DNA of 52,594 nt from JBDIBA01 sp039812705 (lineage in GTDB: Bacteria > Actinomycetota > Acidimicrobiia > Acidimicrobiales > JBBSGY01), in the NCBI GenBank assembly GCA_039812705.1, contig JBDIBA010000008.1, positions 1-52,594 of the forward strand. Direction: 5' to 3'. Each line of letters begins with the position of its first letter. The stretch's first letter is position 1. The notes beneath the pieces are model-generated. The model made no database searches, had not been told where the DNA came from, and worked only from the letters and a program-made list of their open reading frames with translations. Of this stretch, positions 34,330-42,513 are shown piece by piece. The position numbers and the translations under genes were made by a program.

Positions 34330-34692
34330 ATGTCGCGTGTTTCCGCATCGATGACGGCCCATGACCCTTCGATTGATACCGAGTGGCGGGCTGAAGCCCT
34401 CTGTGCAACTGAGGCTAAGACCAAGTTGTTCTTCCCTGTTGGCGTTACCGGAGCCGCCGAAATCCAGATTCAGGAGGCGAAAGCCGTCTGCGCCAAGTGC
34501 CCCGTGCGAGAGGCATGCTTGAACTTCGCAATCGCCACGAATCAGGAATATGGCATTTGGGGAGGCGCTAGCGAAGAAGAGCGTCGCATTCTTCGCCGCC
34601 ACTGGCGCGCCGAACAGCGCGCTAAGCGTCAAGCCGCCGCGGCTGCGAAGGCTGCTGCAAAGAAGGCAGCCGCCCGTCAGCAAGCTTCCTGA
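34330..34692 (+). CDS. WhiB-family iron-sulfur transcription factor
   Basis: 120 residues. Four cluster ligands C25, C54, C57 and C63 (C-x28-C-x2-C-x5-C), and the conserved turn GIWGG (75-79) before a basic helix. The C-terminal end is an unusual Ala/Lys run (KRQAAAAAKAAAKKAAARQQ), possibly DNA-binding. ATG 34330 has GGAG just upstream; the frame is open further up but those codons are not WhiB-like. WhiB proteins are restricted to actinobacteria and their phages, which supports the host call. Which WhiB subfamily it belongs to is not clear; the length and the extended 40-residue N-terminal part resemble WhiB1/2-like regulators. Confidence 0.93.
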   Translation: MSRVSASMTAHDPSIDTEWRAEALCATEAKTKLFFPVGVTGAAEIQIQEAKAVCAKCPVREACLNFAIATNQEYGIWGGASEEERRILRRHWRAEQRAKRQAAAAAKAAAKKAAARQQAS

Positions 34693-34700
34693 AAGCGATC

Positions 34701-34765
34701 ATGTAAGGCGTTGTCGCCCTTCGATGTCCCTCAGTCCAAGAACTGCGGGCGGCAAGGCCTTACAT
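34701..34765. terminator. Imperfect inverted repeat between whiB and the glycosylase
   Basis: 19-nt arms (34701-34719 and 34747-34765) with two mismatches and a 27-nt loop, between the convergent genes. It overlaps the glycosylase stop codon. A likely shared termination structure. Confidence 0.55.
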
Positions 34766-35749
34766 TTCTGCGATGGGCAGCGGGCTATAACGGGGGCCGA
34801 ACTTCGGTGGTCGACTTCCGCTCTGGAGGATTAAACGGACCACCCAGCCCCGATGCGGTCGAAATTCCTCGAGCAGTTCGCACATGCGCTCGTCGGTGCC
34901 GCGGGCTTCGCCTGCAAGGTTCCAGCAAACAAAGTTCTTGAGGTGGAAGTCCCCAACGCTGACGGCGTCGGAGTCGCCTAAAGACGGAGCCGAGATTTCT
35001 GCAGCAGTCCACGCGCCGATTCCCGGGACTTTCATGAGTTGTTTGCAGTACTGCGCGGGATCACCATCGGCAATTGCGTCGAGGAAGCGCGAGTGGCGCG
35101 CAATGGATCGAAGCACGTTCGCGCGCTTGGCTTCGATGCCGTACTTATGGAATGACCAAGCTGGAGCTTTTGCCAGTGTGGCTGGGTCAATGGGTAAGTA
35201 GAGATTGTTTCCACATGGGCCCGGTGCAGGCTCGCTCAGTGCAAGGGTCAAGGATCTAAAAGACCGCACGGCTTCAGATGATGTGACGCGTTGCTCGATC
35301 ACTGACGGTATGGCGGCTTCGAACACGGCTCGACTTCTGCAAAGCCTCAGTCCACGGGCCCTGCGTTGCGCGTCGTATAGCGCGCGAACTTCAAGTTGCA
35401 GATGAGGTTGGGGGCGGTCCAGTCCGAGTAATTCGCGTGCGTTGCCGGTGAGCCACGCGGCGCCGGGTCCCGAAGTTGAAACGAGGATGCGGTTCTCATC
35501 ATGTTGTAGGTGAATGGTTCCGGGCCCCTCGGGCGTGCGCGTCGCGCGCCAGGCTTGTGACGCCGAGACTTGCATGGTCGGGTCGAAGTGCCCGTGTTGC
35601 AATGGTTTGAGCGTGGCGCGCAAGTCAAATGGTTGGTGACCCAGCTCGATCACGGTGCTGTTTGCCGCCTGAGTGAAGGCAGTTGGCACATTGGCCGTTG
35701 TCTGGCGCTGGTCAGTTGAGTGGGTCAACACATCACCAACCCTAGGCAT
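34760..35749 (-). CDS. AlkA-like DNA-3-methyladenine glycosylase
   Basis: Base-excision glycosylase of the HhH-GPD superfamily, expected to remove alkylated bases. An N-terminal AlkA_N-like domain (PFDLRATLKPLQHG, WRATRTPEGPGTIHL) is followed by the helix-hairpin-helix LMKVPGIGAWTA and the catalytic aspartate in VSVGDFHLKN. The C-terminal HRGWVVRLI fits the actinobacterial members. About 329 residues from ATG 35749; a GTG at 35776 would overlap the tyrS start by 7 bp. It is divergent from tyrS with about 20 bp between starts. Confidence 0.85.
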   Translation of the reverse strand: MPRVGDVLTHSTDQRQTTANVPTAFTQAANSTVIELGHQPFDLRATLKPLQHGHFDPTMQVSASQAWRATRTPEGPGTIHLQHDENRILVSTSGPGAAWLTGNARELLGLDRPQPHLQLEVRALYDAQRRARGLRLCRSRAVFEAAIPSVIEQRVTSSEAVRSFRSLTLALSEPAPGPCGNNLYLPIDPATLAKAPAWSFHKYGIEAKRANVLRSIARHSRFLDAIADGDPAQYCKQLMKVPGIGAWTAAEISAPSLGDSDAVSVGDFHLKNFVCWNLAGEARGTDERMCELLEEFRPHRGWVVRLILQSGSRPPKFGPRYSPLPIAEM

Positions 35750-35769
35750 CGGCGTGCGACACTCTTGCC

Positions 35770-37044
35770 ATGGCACCGGTATTCGAAGACCTCAAATGGC
35801 GAGGAATCATTCATTCTTCAACTGACGAAGCGGCTCTCCAGAAGGCGCTCGACACCGAATCGATTACCGCTTATGTGGGTTTTGATCCCACTGCTGATTC
35901 ACTCCATGTTGGTCACTTGATGCAGCTGATAACGATTGCTCGTCTCCAGCGCGCTGGCCACCGCCCAATTCTCATTGCAGGAGGGGCAACGGGAATGATT
36001 GGCGACCCAAGTTTCAAAGCGACCGAGCGCCCGTTGCTGAGCGTCGACGTTCTTGAACGCAACGTTGCTGCGGTGCAAAAGCAGCTAGCTCGGTTCGTCA
36101 GTTTTTCCGGTGACAACGCAGCGCTGCTTTTGAACAACTTTGACTGGACCAAGAACGTTTCGGTGATCGACTTCATGCGCGAAGTCGGCAAACACGTAAC
36201 GGTGAACACCTTGTTGTCACGCGAATCTGTCCGCGCGCGCATGGAAGACCGCGAACACGGAATCAGCTTCACCGAAATGAGCTACTCGCTTTTCCAGGCC
36301 AACGACTATGTGCACCTTGTCAAGGAGTACAACTGCACGTTGCAGATCGGCGGTTCAGACCAGTGGGGCAACATCGTGGCCGGTGTTGACATGGTCCGCC
36401 GCCGCTTGAGCAAATCTGTGCAGGCATTGGGCACACCTCTTGTTACAAAAGCCGATGGAACCAAGTTCGGCAAAACCGTTAGCGGTGCACCTTGGCTCGA
36501 CGCCGAAAAGATGAGTCCTTACAAGCTCTACCAATTCTGGTTGTCAGCTGAAGATGCAAAGGTCATTGATTACCTCAAGTTCTTCACGTTCATGAGTCGC
36601 GAAGAGATCGAAGATCTTGAAAAGCAAGTAGCGGATAATCCTGCAAAACGCGTGGCCCAACAGCGTCTTGCCGAAGAAATGATCACGCTTATTCACGGTC
36701 CTGAGGCAACACAAGGCGCACAGCGTGCGTCGCGTGCTCTGTTTGGCGACGAGATTGCAAGCCTTGATGAGCGTCAACTGTTGGACGTGTTTAGCGATGC
36801 GCCATCGGTTGATTGCTCGCGCGCAGATCTTGGAAGCATGTCGATTGTCGATGCGCTCGTGCGCAGTGGTTTGAACCCGTCGACGTCTGCTGCTCGTCAG
36901 GCAATTGCCCAGGGCGGGGTAGCGGTCAACAACGTCAAGGTCGAGACCATTGACCAAGTTCTTGATTCGGGCTCGTTGCTGCAGGACTCATATGTCGTGC
37001 TGCGGCGAGGCAAGAAGAACTTCGCTCTGCTCCGGTTCACCTAG
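35770..37044 (+). CDS. tyrS: Tyrosyl-tRNA synthetase
   Basis: Class I synthetase that charges tRNA-Tyr. 424 residues with the HIGH-like HVGH (46-49) after YVGFDPTADSL, the KMSKS-like KFGKT in TKADGTKFGKTVSG, and a C-terminal S4-type RNA-binding domain (DALVRSGLNPSTSAARQAIAQGG). No T-box leader is visible, as expected outside Firmicutes. ATG at 35770 gives the family N-terminus. A TPR gene of the type often found near tyrS in actinobacteria occurs at 51.4 kb instead. Confidence 0.97.
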   Translation: MAPVFEDLKWRGIIHSSTDEAALQKALDTESITAYVGFDPTADSLHVGHLMQLITIARLQRAGHRPILIAGGATGMIGDPSFKATERPLLSVDVLERNVAAVQKQLARFVSFSGDNAALLLNNFDWTKNVSVIDFMREVGKHVTVNTLLSRESVRARMEDREHGISFTEMSYSLFQANDYVHLVKEYNCTLQIGGSDQWGNIVAGVDMVRRRLSKSVQALGTPLVTKADGTKFGKTVSGAPWLDAEKMSPYKLYQFWLSAEDAKVIDYLKFFTFMSREEIEDLEKQVADNPAKRVAQQRLAEEMITLIHGPEATQGAQRASRALFGDEIASLDERQLLDVFSDAPSVDCSRADLGSMSIVDALVRSGLNPSTSAARQAIAQGGVAVNNVKVETIDQVLDSGSLLQDSYVVLRRGKKNFALLRFT

Positions 37045-37078
37045 CCGTTCGGGTTCGCCGATCTCAGGTGGCCCCGCG

Positions 37079-37134
37079 TATGTGCGTGCATATATGTGCT
37101 TGCATGTATATACGGACATGTGTATATTGTCGTT
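37079..37134 (+). promoter_or_regulatory. arsR promoter with clustered TATGTGC/GCATGTATA motifs
   Basis: The 56 bp before the ArsR-like gene are AT-rich and alternate ATATATGTGC and GCATGTATATAC motifs, imperfect palindromes that would suit a winged-helix dimer. TTGCAT (37100-37105) and TATATT (37123-37128), 17 bp apart, form a reasonable promoter. TATATT is 6 nt from the ATG, so the gene may be leaderless. Autoregulation by the ArsR protein is inferred. Confidence 0.55.
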
Positions 37135-37527
37135 ATGGCAACGACGCAGGTTTTGGAGGCAATTGCCGAGCCGACTCGGCGCCGCGTGCTTGATGCTGTG
37201 CGCGGGCGAGAACTCTCGGTGAACGACCTTGTGGAGATCGTTGGCATGCATCAGCCGGGCGTTTCGCGTCATCTCAAGGTTCTGAGGGACGCCGGGTTGG
37301 TCGAAGTCCGTCGTGATGCCCAGAAGCGGCTTTATCGCATTCGGACCGAACCGCTCAAAGAGCTAGATGAGTGGCTCGAGCCATACCGGTTGGAATGGTC
37401 CAATCGGCTCGATTCGCTGGAGCGCCATCTTGAACGCACGGCCGGGTCATCGAAGACGTCCGGTCAAGAAAAGTCAACCGCCAAGTCGAATCAGACAAGT
37501 CGAAAGAAGAACAGAGATGACAATTAG
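37135..37527 (+). CDS. ArsR-family winged-helix regulator
   Basis: 130 residues. The start ATTQVLEAIAEPTRRRVLDAV is typical, followed by the recognition region MHQPGVSRHLKVLRDAGLVEVRRDAQKRLYRI. No metal-binding cysteine pair (ELCVCDL type) is present, so it is more likely one of the ArsR proteins that sense something other than arsenic or zinc through the downstream SRPBCC protein. The C-terminal 30 residues are Ser/Lys/Asn-rich. It overlaps the next gene by 11 bp, a common ArsR-AHSA1 pair in actinobacteria. Confidence 0.9.
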   Translation: MATTQVLEAIAEPTRRRVLDAVRGRELSVNDLVEIVGMHQPGVSRHLKVLRDAGLVEVRRDAQKRLYRIRTEPLKELDEWLEPYRLEWSNRLDSLERHLERTAGSSKTSGQEKSTAKSNQTSRKKNRDDN

Positions 37528-38023
37528 TCCAAAGGGAACAATTGAACGCAGCGCCGACGGCGGCATTGTGCGTTTCGAACGTCAATTGAGTTTTCCGATT
37601 GAAGAAGTGTGGTCGGCAATCACCGAACCGGACCGTCTTGGTGATTGGTGGCCGCCAATGGCCGCCGACATCACGGTCGATTTGCGCGAAGGCGGACGCA
37701 TCGTCTTTGAGTGGCCCGACATTGACTTCCCAGCCATGGAGTTCACAATCATGCGTCTTGATCCACCGACCCTCCTTGAGCACACGCACACCAGTCCGGG
37801 CTCCTGGATGCGATGGGAACTCGAAACGATTGATGGGGGAACGCGTTTGCTTGCTACCTACAGCGTGCCCGACATTGACATGGCGGTTCAGCGTGGCGAC
37901 CTAGTGGGGCTGCACTATTCGCTTGATCGCCTCGTGCCTGCGCTTTCGGGAAGTCCGGTTGCTTGGGACAACGACGCATTTTCGAATCTGGTCGCCTCCT
38001 ATTCGCAAGCCCAAGAGGACTGA
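37517..38023 (+). CDS. SRPBCC (AHSA1-like) protein
   Basis: 168 residues with the START-like ligand-binding fold: FERQLSFPIEEVWSAITEPDRLGDWWPP at the start, EGGRIVFEWPD, and TRLLATYSVPDI further on, and a C-terminal helix (LHYSLDRLVPALSG). Such proteins bind a hydrophobic ligand in a cavity, and their genes often follow arsR genes; the ligand is unknown. Overlap of 11 bp with arsR implies coupled translation. Confidence 0.88.
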   Translation: MTISPKGTIERSADGGIVRFERQLSFPIEEVWSAITEPDRLGDWWPPMAADITVDLREGGRIVFEWPDIDFPAMEFTIMRLDPPTLLEHTHTSPGSWMRWELETIDGGTRLLATYSVPDIDMAVQRGDLVGLHYSLDRLVPALSGSPVAWDNDAFSNLVASYSQAQED

Positions 38024-38069
38024 CGTTTGTCGCAGCGTTGTTGCTGCGTTCTGGACAGCGAGTATGTGA

Positions 38070-38516
38070 TCAGTGCAGCCAGCTGCGTAAAAGGCGTGCA
38101 GTGTCGCCGGGCGATTCTGCAATCTCACCATGCGCACCAAGGTTTGTTGCTGCATCAACATTACGCGCAAGATCGTCGACGTAAATGCATTCTTGCGGTT
38201 CAAGTTCCAATCGTCTGAACATCTCGAGGTAGATCTTTGGGTCAGGCTTGTTTGCATCTACGTCAGATGAGAACACAACAACGTCGAACCATTTGTCTAG
38301 GTCGATGTAGTCGTAGTTGACGCTGAATTGCCTTCGGTCGTTGTTTGTCAGCAGTCCAACTAGTCGACCAATGTCGCGGTGCGACTGAACAAGGTTGATC
38401 ACTTCATCGCTTACGTCAAGGACATAGTCGAGGTCGGTGTCGTCGAACGAAGTCGCCATGCGCGCTGTTGCGCAGACACCCATAAAGTCCAAGACAATTG
38501 CTTTGAATGGAGTCAT
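38070..38516 (-). CDS. Short HAD-superfamily hydrolase-like protein
   Basis: 148 residues, shorter than most HAD phosphatases and with almost no cap domain. Motif II (LLTNND), motif III (NKPDPKIY, Lys) and motif IV (YVDD) are clear. Motif I reads VLDFMGVC: the nucleophile Asp is kept, but the second Asp of DxD is Met, so ordinary acid catalysis may be lost. Its ATG overlaps the stop of the HIT gene by ATGA, so the two form a coupled pair. Substrate unknown. Confidence 0.8.
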   Translation of the reverse strand: MTPFKAIVLDFMGVCATARMATSFDDTDLDYVLDVSDEVINLVQSHRDIGRLVGLLTNNDRRQFSVNYDYIDLDKWFDVVVFSSDVDANKPDPKIYLEMFRRLELEPQECIYVDDLARNVDAATNLGAHGEIAESPGDTARLLRSWLH

Positions 38517-38971
38517 GCGTCGGACTGTCCTTTCAATTCGGTTACGGCGGACGCAATGCGCGGTGCAAAGTCTTCAATCTCGCCGTGTGCATACTCTTGT
38601 CGTGGCCACATGAAACCGCGCAGCCCGTCCTTCTTGTTGCGCGGAATGACGTGTACGTGAAGGTGGTCAACGCTTTGACTGATTCTGTTGTTGGCCAGCA
38701 CCAGTGCGCCGTCGCAGTGAAGCGCGGTTTCGAGCGCGCGTGCAACGAGTTGCGCGGTGCCAAAAACCGGTTCGATCAAGTCGCGAGGCAGTTCAAACAG
38801 ATTCCGGTGATGTTGTCGGGGTACCACCAGAACGTGTCCTGCAAATACGGGCCTCGTATCCAGAAAACCCACCACGTCATCGTCATCTACGACGATCCAT
38901 CCGGGAACATGTCCGGCGATGATGTCGCAGAACAGGCAGTTCTTGTCCGGCTGCTCGGTTGGCGCGTTCAC
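38513..38971 (-). CDS. HIT-family nucleotide-binding protein
   Basis: 152 residues, histidine-triad fold. The CLFCDIIAGHVPGWIV start carries two cysteines as in zinc-binding HIT proteins. The catalytic triad is HLHVHVIPR. Family members hydrolyse nucleotide-monophosphate derivatives. Start GTG 38971, 17 bp from the divergent DUF3151 gene. It is coupled to the short HAD gene downstream. Confidence 0.92.
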   Translation of the reverse strand: MNAPTEQPDKNCLFCDIIAGHVPGWIVVDDDDVVGFLDTRPVFAGHVLVVPRQHHRNLFELPRDLIEPVFGTAQLVARALETALHCDGALVLANNRISQSVDHLHVHVIPRNKKDGLRGFMWPRQEYAHGEIEDFAPRIASAVTELKGQSDA

Positions 38972-38988
38972 GCGATAGGTATACAGCT

Positions 38989-39435
38989 ATGTTCGACGTC
39001 ATGTCGCGCACTTCGATTCCGCTTAACGGGCAGACCAATGAAACCAAGCTCAATGGTCACGAAGACTCCCTTGTTGACGCGCTTGCGGCGGCCAGGGACA
39101 GCAAAGATCCGATGTCGGCCATGCAGCAGGTGGCCGCAAAAGATCCAGCTTGTCTGATTGCGTGGGCGAATCTCGCGAATCTTGCCGACCAGCCTGTCGA
39201 GGCCTACGCATACGCGCGCACCGGTTATCACAGAGGCCTCGACGCCCTGCGGGCGGCCGGCTGGCGGGGCAGTGGCCTTGTGCGCTGGAGCCATGAGGGC
39301 AATCGTGGTTTCCTTGCTTGCTTGGCCGCGCTGGCCAGGCTTTCTGAACAACTGGGTGACGCTGCCGAGGCCAAGCGTTGCAAGGAGTTTCTTGCCAGCT
39401 GCGATCCCACCCTCGGCCCCGACATCGTTCCTTGA
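38989..39435 (+). CDS. DUF3151-family protein
   Basis: 148-residue soluble protein with the DUF3151 signature: PVEAYAYARTGYHRGLDALRAAGWRG and WSHEGNRGFLACLAALARLSEQLGD, an all-helical repeat-like domain seen in actinobacteria, function unknown. ATG 38989 is preferred over TTG 38959, which would overlap the HIT start. There is no ribosome-binding site before it, so it may be leaderless; I am less sure of the promoter hexamer here than for other genes. Confidence 0.85.
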   Translation: MFDVMSRTSIPLNGQTNETKLNGHEDSLVDALAAARDSKDPMSAMQQVAAKDPACLIAWANLANLADQPVEAYAYARTGYHRGLDALRAAGWRGSGLVRWSHEGNRGFLACLAALARLSEQLGDAAEAKRCKEFLASCDPTLGPDIVP

Positions 39436-39534
39436 CTCAAGGTGCTGACCGGCACATTGCCAAGCCAACCTCGTCCTAGATCGGTAGCGTCCCAAGGGCA
39501 GAACGATATGGGTCGCATCTAGAGGGGAAACCAG

Positions 39535-42504
39535 GTGGTTCAGGTCAACGAGAAGGACGTCATTGCGGTAGCCAAGGAATTGGCGGCGCATGGCTCTGGA
39601 CAGACATCGAGCGTTTACTCAATGTCCTTCTGGAACGAAAAGCTGCTCGGTTGGGCAATGGCGCGCCCGGCATTCAAGGAGCGCCTGTTTCGATTCGTAG
39701 ACGTGTTCCCGGCAACCAACGGTTCTAAAGACGTTATGAACCACGTGCGTGAATACCTCGACGCCGACGGCGTTCCCAAACCCTTGCGCCAGGCCATTCG
39801 CACGGCGGCAACAATGCCGCTCGGTTCGACGATCGTTGCTCACCAGGCGCGTACCAACATTTCCAAGATGGCCGAGCAATTCATCCTCGGTTCTGGTGTT
39901 GACACGGCGGTCAAAGGGGCCGCACGTTTGTGGAGTCAGAATCGCAGCGTCACTGTTGATCTGTTGGGTGAAAAGACAGTTTCAGAGGATGAAGCCGATG
40001 GCTATGCGCGCCGTGTCACTGAAACACTTGTGGCGCTTGGCCAATCTGCAAAGACGTGGCCCAAGCGGAAAAACGAACCACGCAACCGCGTAAGCATCAG
40101 CATTAAACCAACGGCGCTTGCTTCACGTTACGCACCGTTGTCGCGTGAAGCGGGACTGTCTGCAGCGGCCGAGCGCATTCGTCCAATCCTCAGACAAGCG
40201 ATGGCAGACAACGTATTTGTGTGGTTCGACATGGAACACCACAGTGCAAAAGACCTAACGATCCAACTGTTTAGGGAGCTACTCAGCGAAGACGAGTTTG
40301 CAAACGTTGACGCCGGAATTGTCTTGCAGGCGTACTTGCAAGAAACCGAACACGATCTTGAACAGATGATTCACTGGTCGGCCAAGCGCGACAAGCCGGT
40401 CGGCATTCGCCTTGTAAAAGGTGCGTATTGGGACACCGAAACCATTCACGCCGAAGCCGACGATTGGCCAATTCCTGTTTGGACAAAGAAGACAGAAAGC
40501 GATGCGGCCTACGAACGTTGCACGGCAATGCTCATTGAAGCCCACGCTCAGGTGCGTCCAGCTTTTGCCTCGCATAATCTTCGCTCGCTTGCTCATGTTG
40601 TTGCATGCGCGCGTGCCAACAAGCTCAGTCCGAATGACTATGAGATACAAGTGCTTTACGGCATGGCAGAGCCGATGCACGAAGCAGTTGTTGCCATGGG
40701 AAACCAACTTCGCGTTTACGCGCCGGTCGGAGAGATGGTTCCTGGAATGGCCTATCTCGTTCGACGCCTGTTGGAGAACACGTCCAACGACAGTTTCGTC
40801 CGTCAGCGTTTTGCCGAAGGTCGCGAACTTGAAGCGTTGCTGGAAAAGCCTGTCGGGCGCGAGGCTGCAGACATTCGAGCCCACGAACGTGAAAAGACAA
40901 GCTCGGACAAGCCCAGTCCGTACTTGCCCGAGTCGCCCTTGCAGTGGCACCTGCAAGCAGTTCGCGACGAGTTCACGAGGGTTCTCGATCACCTTGATCG
41001 CAAGCTGGAAAAGAACCAGCGCAACCCGCAAGTTGTTGAGGCGCTGATTGATGGAAGTCGCAAGGACACGTCCGAGCACATTGTTTCGGTTGATCCCGCG
41101 CAGCCCGAAGTCGCGATTGCCCAAGGTGTATGCACGACGGTCGAAGACGTTGAACGTGCCGTAGCGTCTGCACTGAATGCCCAGCGGGAATGGGCCAAGA
41201 GAACCGCCCGTGAGCGCGCCGACGTGTTGTTCTGCGCCGCGAAGTGGATGCGCGATAGACGATTCGAGCTTGCAGCTCTTGAAGTTCGGGAAGCTGGCAA
41301 GCCATGGGCAGATGCCGACGGCGATGTTTGTGAGGCGATTGATTTCTGCGAGTACTACGGGCGCGAGGCCATTCGTCTCGAGGCGGGTGGCGCAGTGCAA
41401 AGCACTACGGGCGAAACTAACCGCTTGCATTACATTCCTCGTGGGTTATGCGCTGTTGTCTCGCCGTGGAACTTTCCGCTTGCAATTCCAACCGGAATGG
41501 TGACGGCAGCACTCGTCATGGGTAACGCCGTTGTCTTCAAGCCTGCTGAAGACACGCCGCTTATCGCGGAGAAGTTGGTCGATGCACTCACGGCCAGCGG
41601 CTTGCCGCGCGGAGTTCTCCAGTTCCTGCCCGGAAAGGGCGAGGTTGTTGGTGCTGCCCTTGTGTCGCATCGCGATGTCTCATGTATTGCATTTACCGGT
41701 TCACGCCAGGTGGGTCTCGGCATTCTTCGAGAAGCGGCAGTGGTCCGCGAGGGCCAGCGCAACATCAAGCGTTGCATCGTCGAACTTGGCGGCAAGAACC
41801 CAATGATTGTCGACACCGATGCCGACCTCGATCAGGTTGTGCCTGCAGTCATGGCATCTGCGTTCAACTACGCGGGCCAAAAGTGTTCGGCATTGTCGCG
41901 ACTCATTGTGCTTGATGAAGTGCACGACGAGTTGGTGCGACGCATTGTTGGTGCGTTGGCGTCCGTCAAGGTTGCGGCGCCCAGCAACATGGCCGCCGAC
42001 GTTGGCCCTGTCATCAACGCCGAAGCGCACCTTCGCATTACCGACGTTGTTAACACGGCGGGTAAGTATGGAACCGTTGCTGCGTCGCATTCAGATATTC
42101 CTGAAACAGGTTTCTTTGTTCCACCGACCATCGTGGCGAACGTGGACCCGACTTCACCTTTGGCTCGTGAGGAGATCTTTGGCCCGGTGCTCGCAGTCAT
42201 GCGCGCCAAGGACATCAATCACGCATTGGAACTGGCAAACGACACGGACTACGCCCTGACTGCCGGCATCTTTTCGCGCACGCCATCGAACATTCGTTAT
42301 CTGGCGGACAGTCTTCGAGCCGGCAACGTCTACATCAACCGAACGTGTACTGGCGCAGTTGTTGGCCGTCAGCCTTTTGGAGGCTGGGGTATCTCCGGTG
42401 GTGGAACGAAAGCCGGTGGCCCCGATTACCTGCTGCAGTTCACAAACCCAAGAGTGATTACCGAAAACGTCGTAAGGCAAGGCTTCGCGTCAACCGAGGG
42501 TTAG
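39535..42504 (+). CDS. putA: Bifunctional proline dehydrogenase / P5C dehydrogenase
   Basis: Oxidises proline to glutamate in two steps within one 989-residue chain. The N-terminal proline dehydrogenase barrel (about 60-440) contains RVSISIKPTALASRYAPLS, IRLVKGAYWD and the C-terminal FVRQRFAEG. The aldehyde dehydrogenase half (about 510-980) has the catalytic Glu (E750, VELGGKNP) and Cys (C784, GQKCSAL). No N-terminal DNA-binding ribbon-helix-helix, so it does not regulate itself as the E. coli enzyme does. GTG start with GAGGGG upstream. Electrons would go to the quinone pool. Confidence 0.95.
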   Translation: MVQVNEKDVIAVAKELAAHGSGQTSSVYSMSFWNEKLLGWAMARPAFKERLFRFVDVFPATNGSKDVMNHVREYLDADGVPKPLRQAIRTAATMPLGSTIVAHQARTNISKMAEQFILGSGVDTAVKGAARLWSQNRSVTVDLLGEKTVSEDEADGYARRVTETLVALGQSAKTWPKRKNEPRNRVSISIKPTALASRYAPLSREAGLSAAAERIRPILRQAMADNVFVWFDMEHHSAKDLTIQLFRELLSEDEFANVDAGIVLQAYLQETEHDLEQMIHWSAKRDKPVGIRLVKGAYWDTETIHAEADDWPIPVWTKKTESDAAYERCTAMLIEAHAQVRPAFASHNLRSLAHVVACARANKLSPNDYEIQVLYGMAEPMHEAVVAMGNQLRVYAPVGEMVPGMAYLVRRLLENTSNDSFVRQRFAEGRELEALLEKPVGREAADIRAHEREKTSSDKPSPYLPESPLQWHLQAVRDEFTRVLDHLDRKLEKNQRNPQVVEALIDGSRKDTSEHIVSVDPAQPEVAIAQGVCTTVEDVERAVASALNAQREWAKRTARERADVLFCAAKWMRDRRFELAALEVREAGKPWADADGDVCEAIDFCEYYGREAIRLEAGGAVQSTTGETNRLHYIPRGLCAVVSPWNFPLAIPTGMVTAALVMGNAVVFKPAEDTPLIAEKLVDALTASGLPRGVLQFLPGKGEVVGAALVSHRDVSCIAFTGSRQVGLGILREAAVVREGQRNIKRCIVELGGKNPMIVDTDADLDQVVPAVMASAFNYAGQKCSALSRLIVLDEVHDELVRRIVGALASVKVAAPSNMAADVGPVINAEAHLRITDVVNTAGKYGTVAASHSDIPETGFFVPPTIVANVDPTSPLAREEIFGPVLAVMRAKDINHALELANDTDYALTAGIFSRTPSNIRYLADSLRAGNVYINRTCTGAVVGRQPFGGWGISGGGTKAGGPDYLLQFTNPRVITENVVRQGFASTEG

Positions 42505-42507
42505 CCT
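42502..42507 (+). promoter_or_regulatory. -10-like hexamer TAGCCT inside the putA stop
   Basis: TANNNT hexamer whose first three bases are the putA stop codon, 6 nt before the argH GTG at 42514. No ribosome-binding site lies between. It would give argH a promoter of its own, and a leaderless message. Confidence 0.38.
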
Positions 42508-42513
42508 GTTGGG

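Noticed and set aside
40279..41430. 383-codon open frame opposite putA
   Set aside because: Antisense shadow of well-conserved putA sequence; no recognisable protein features.
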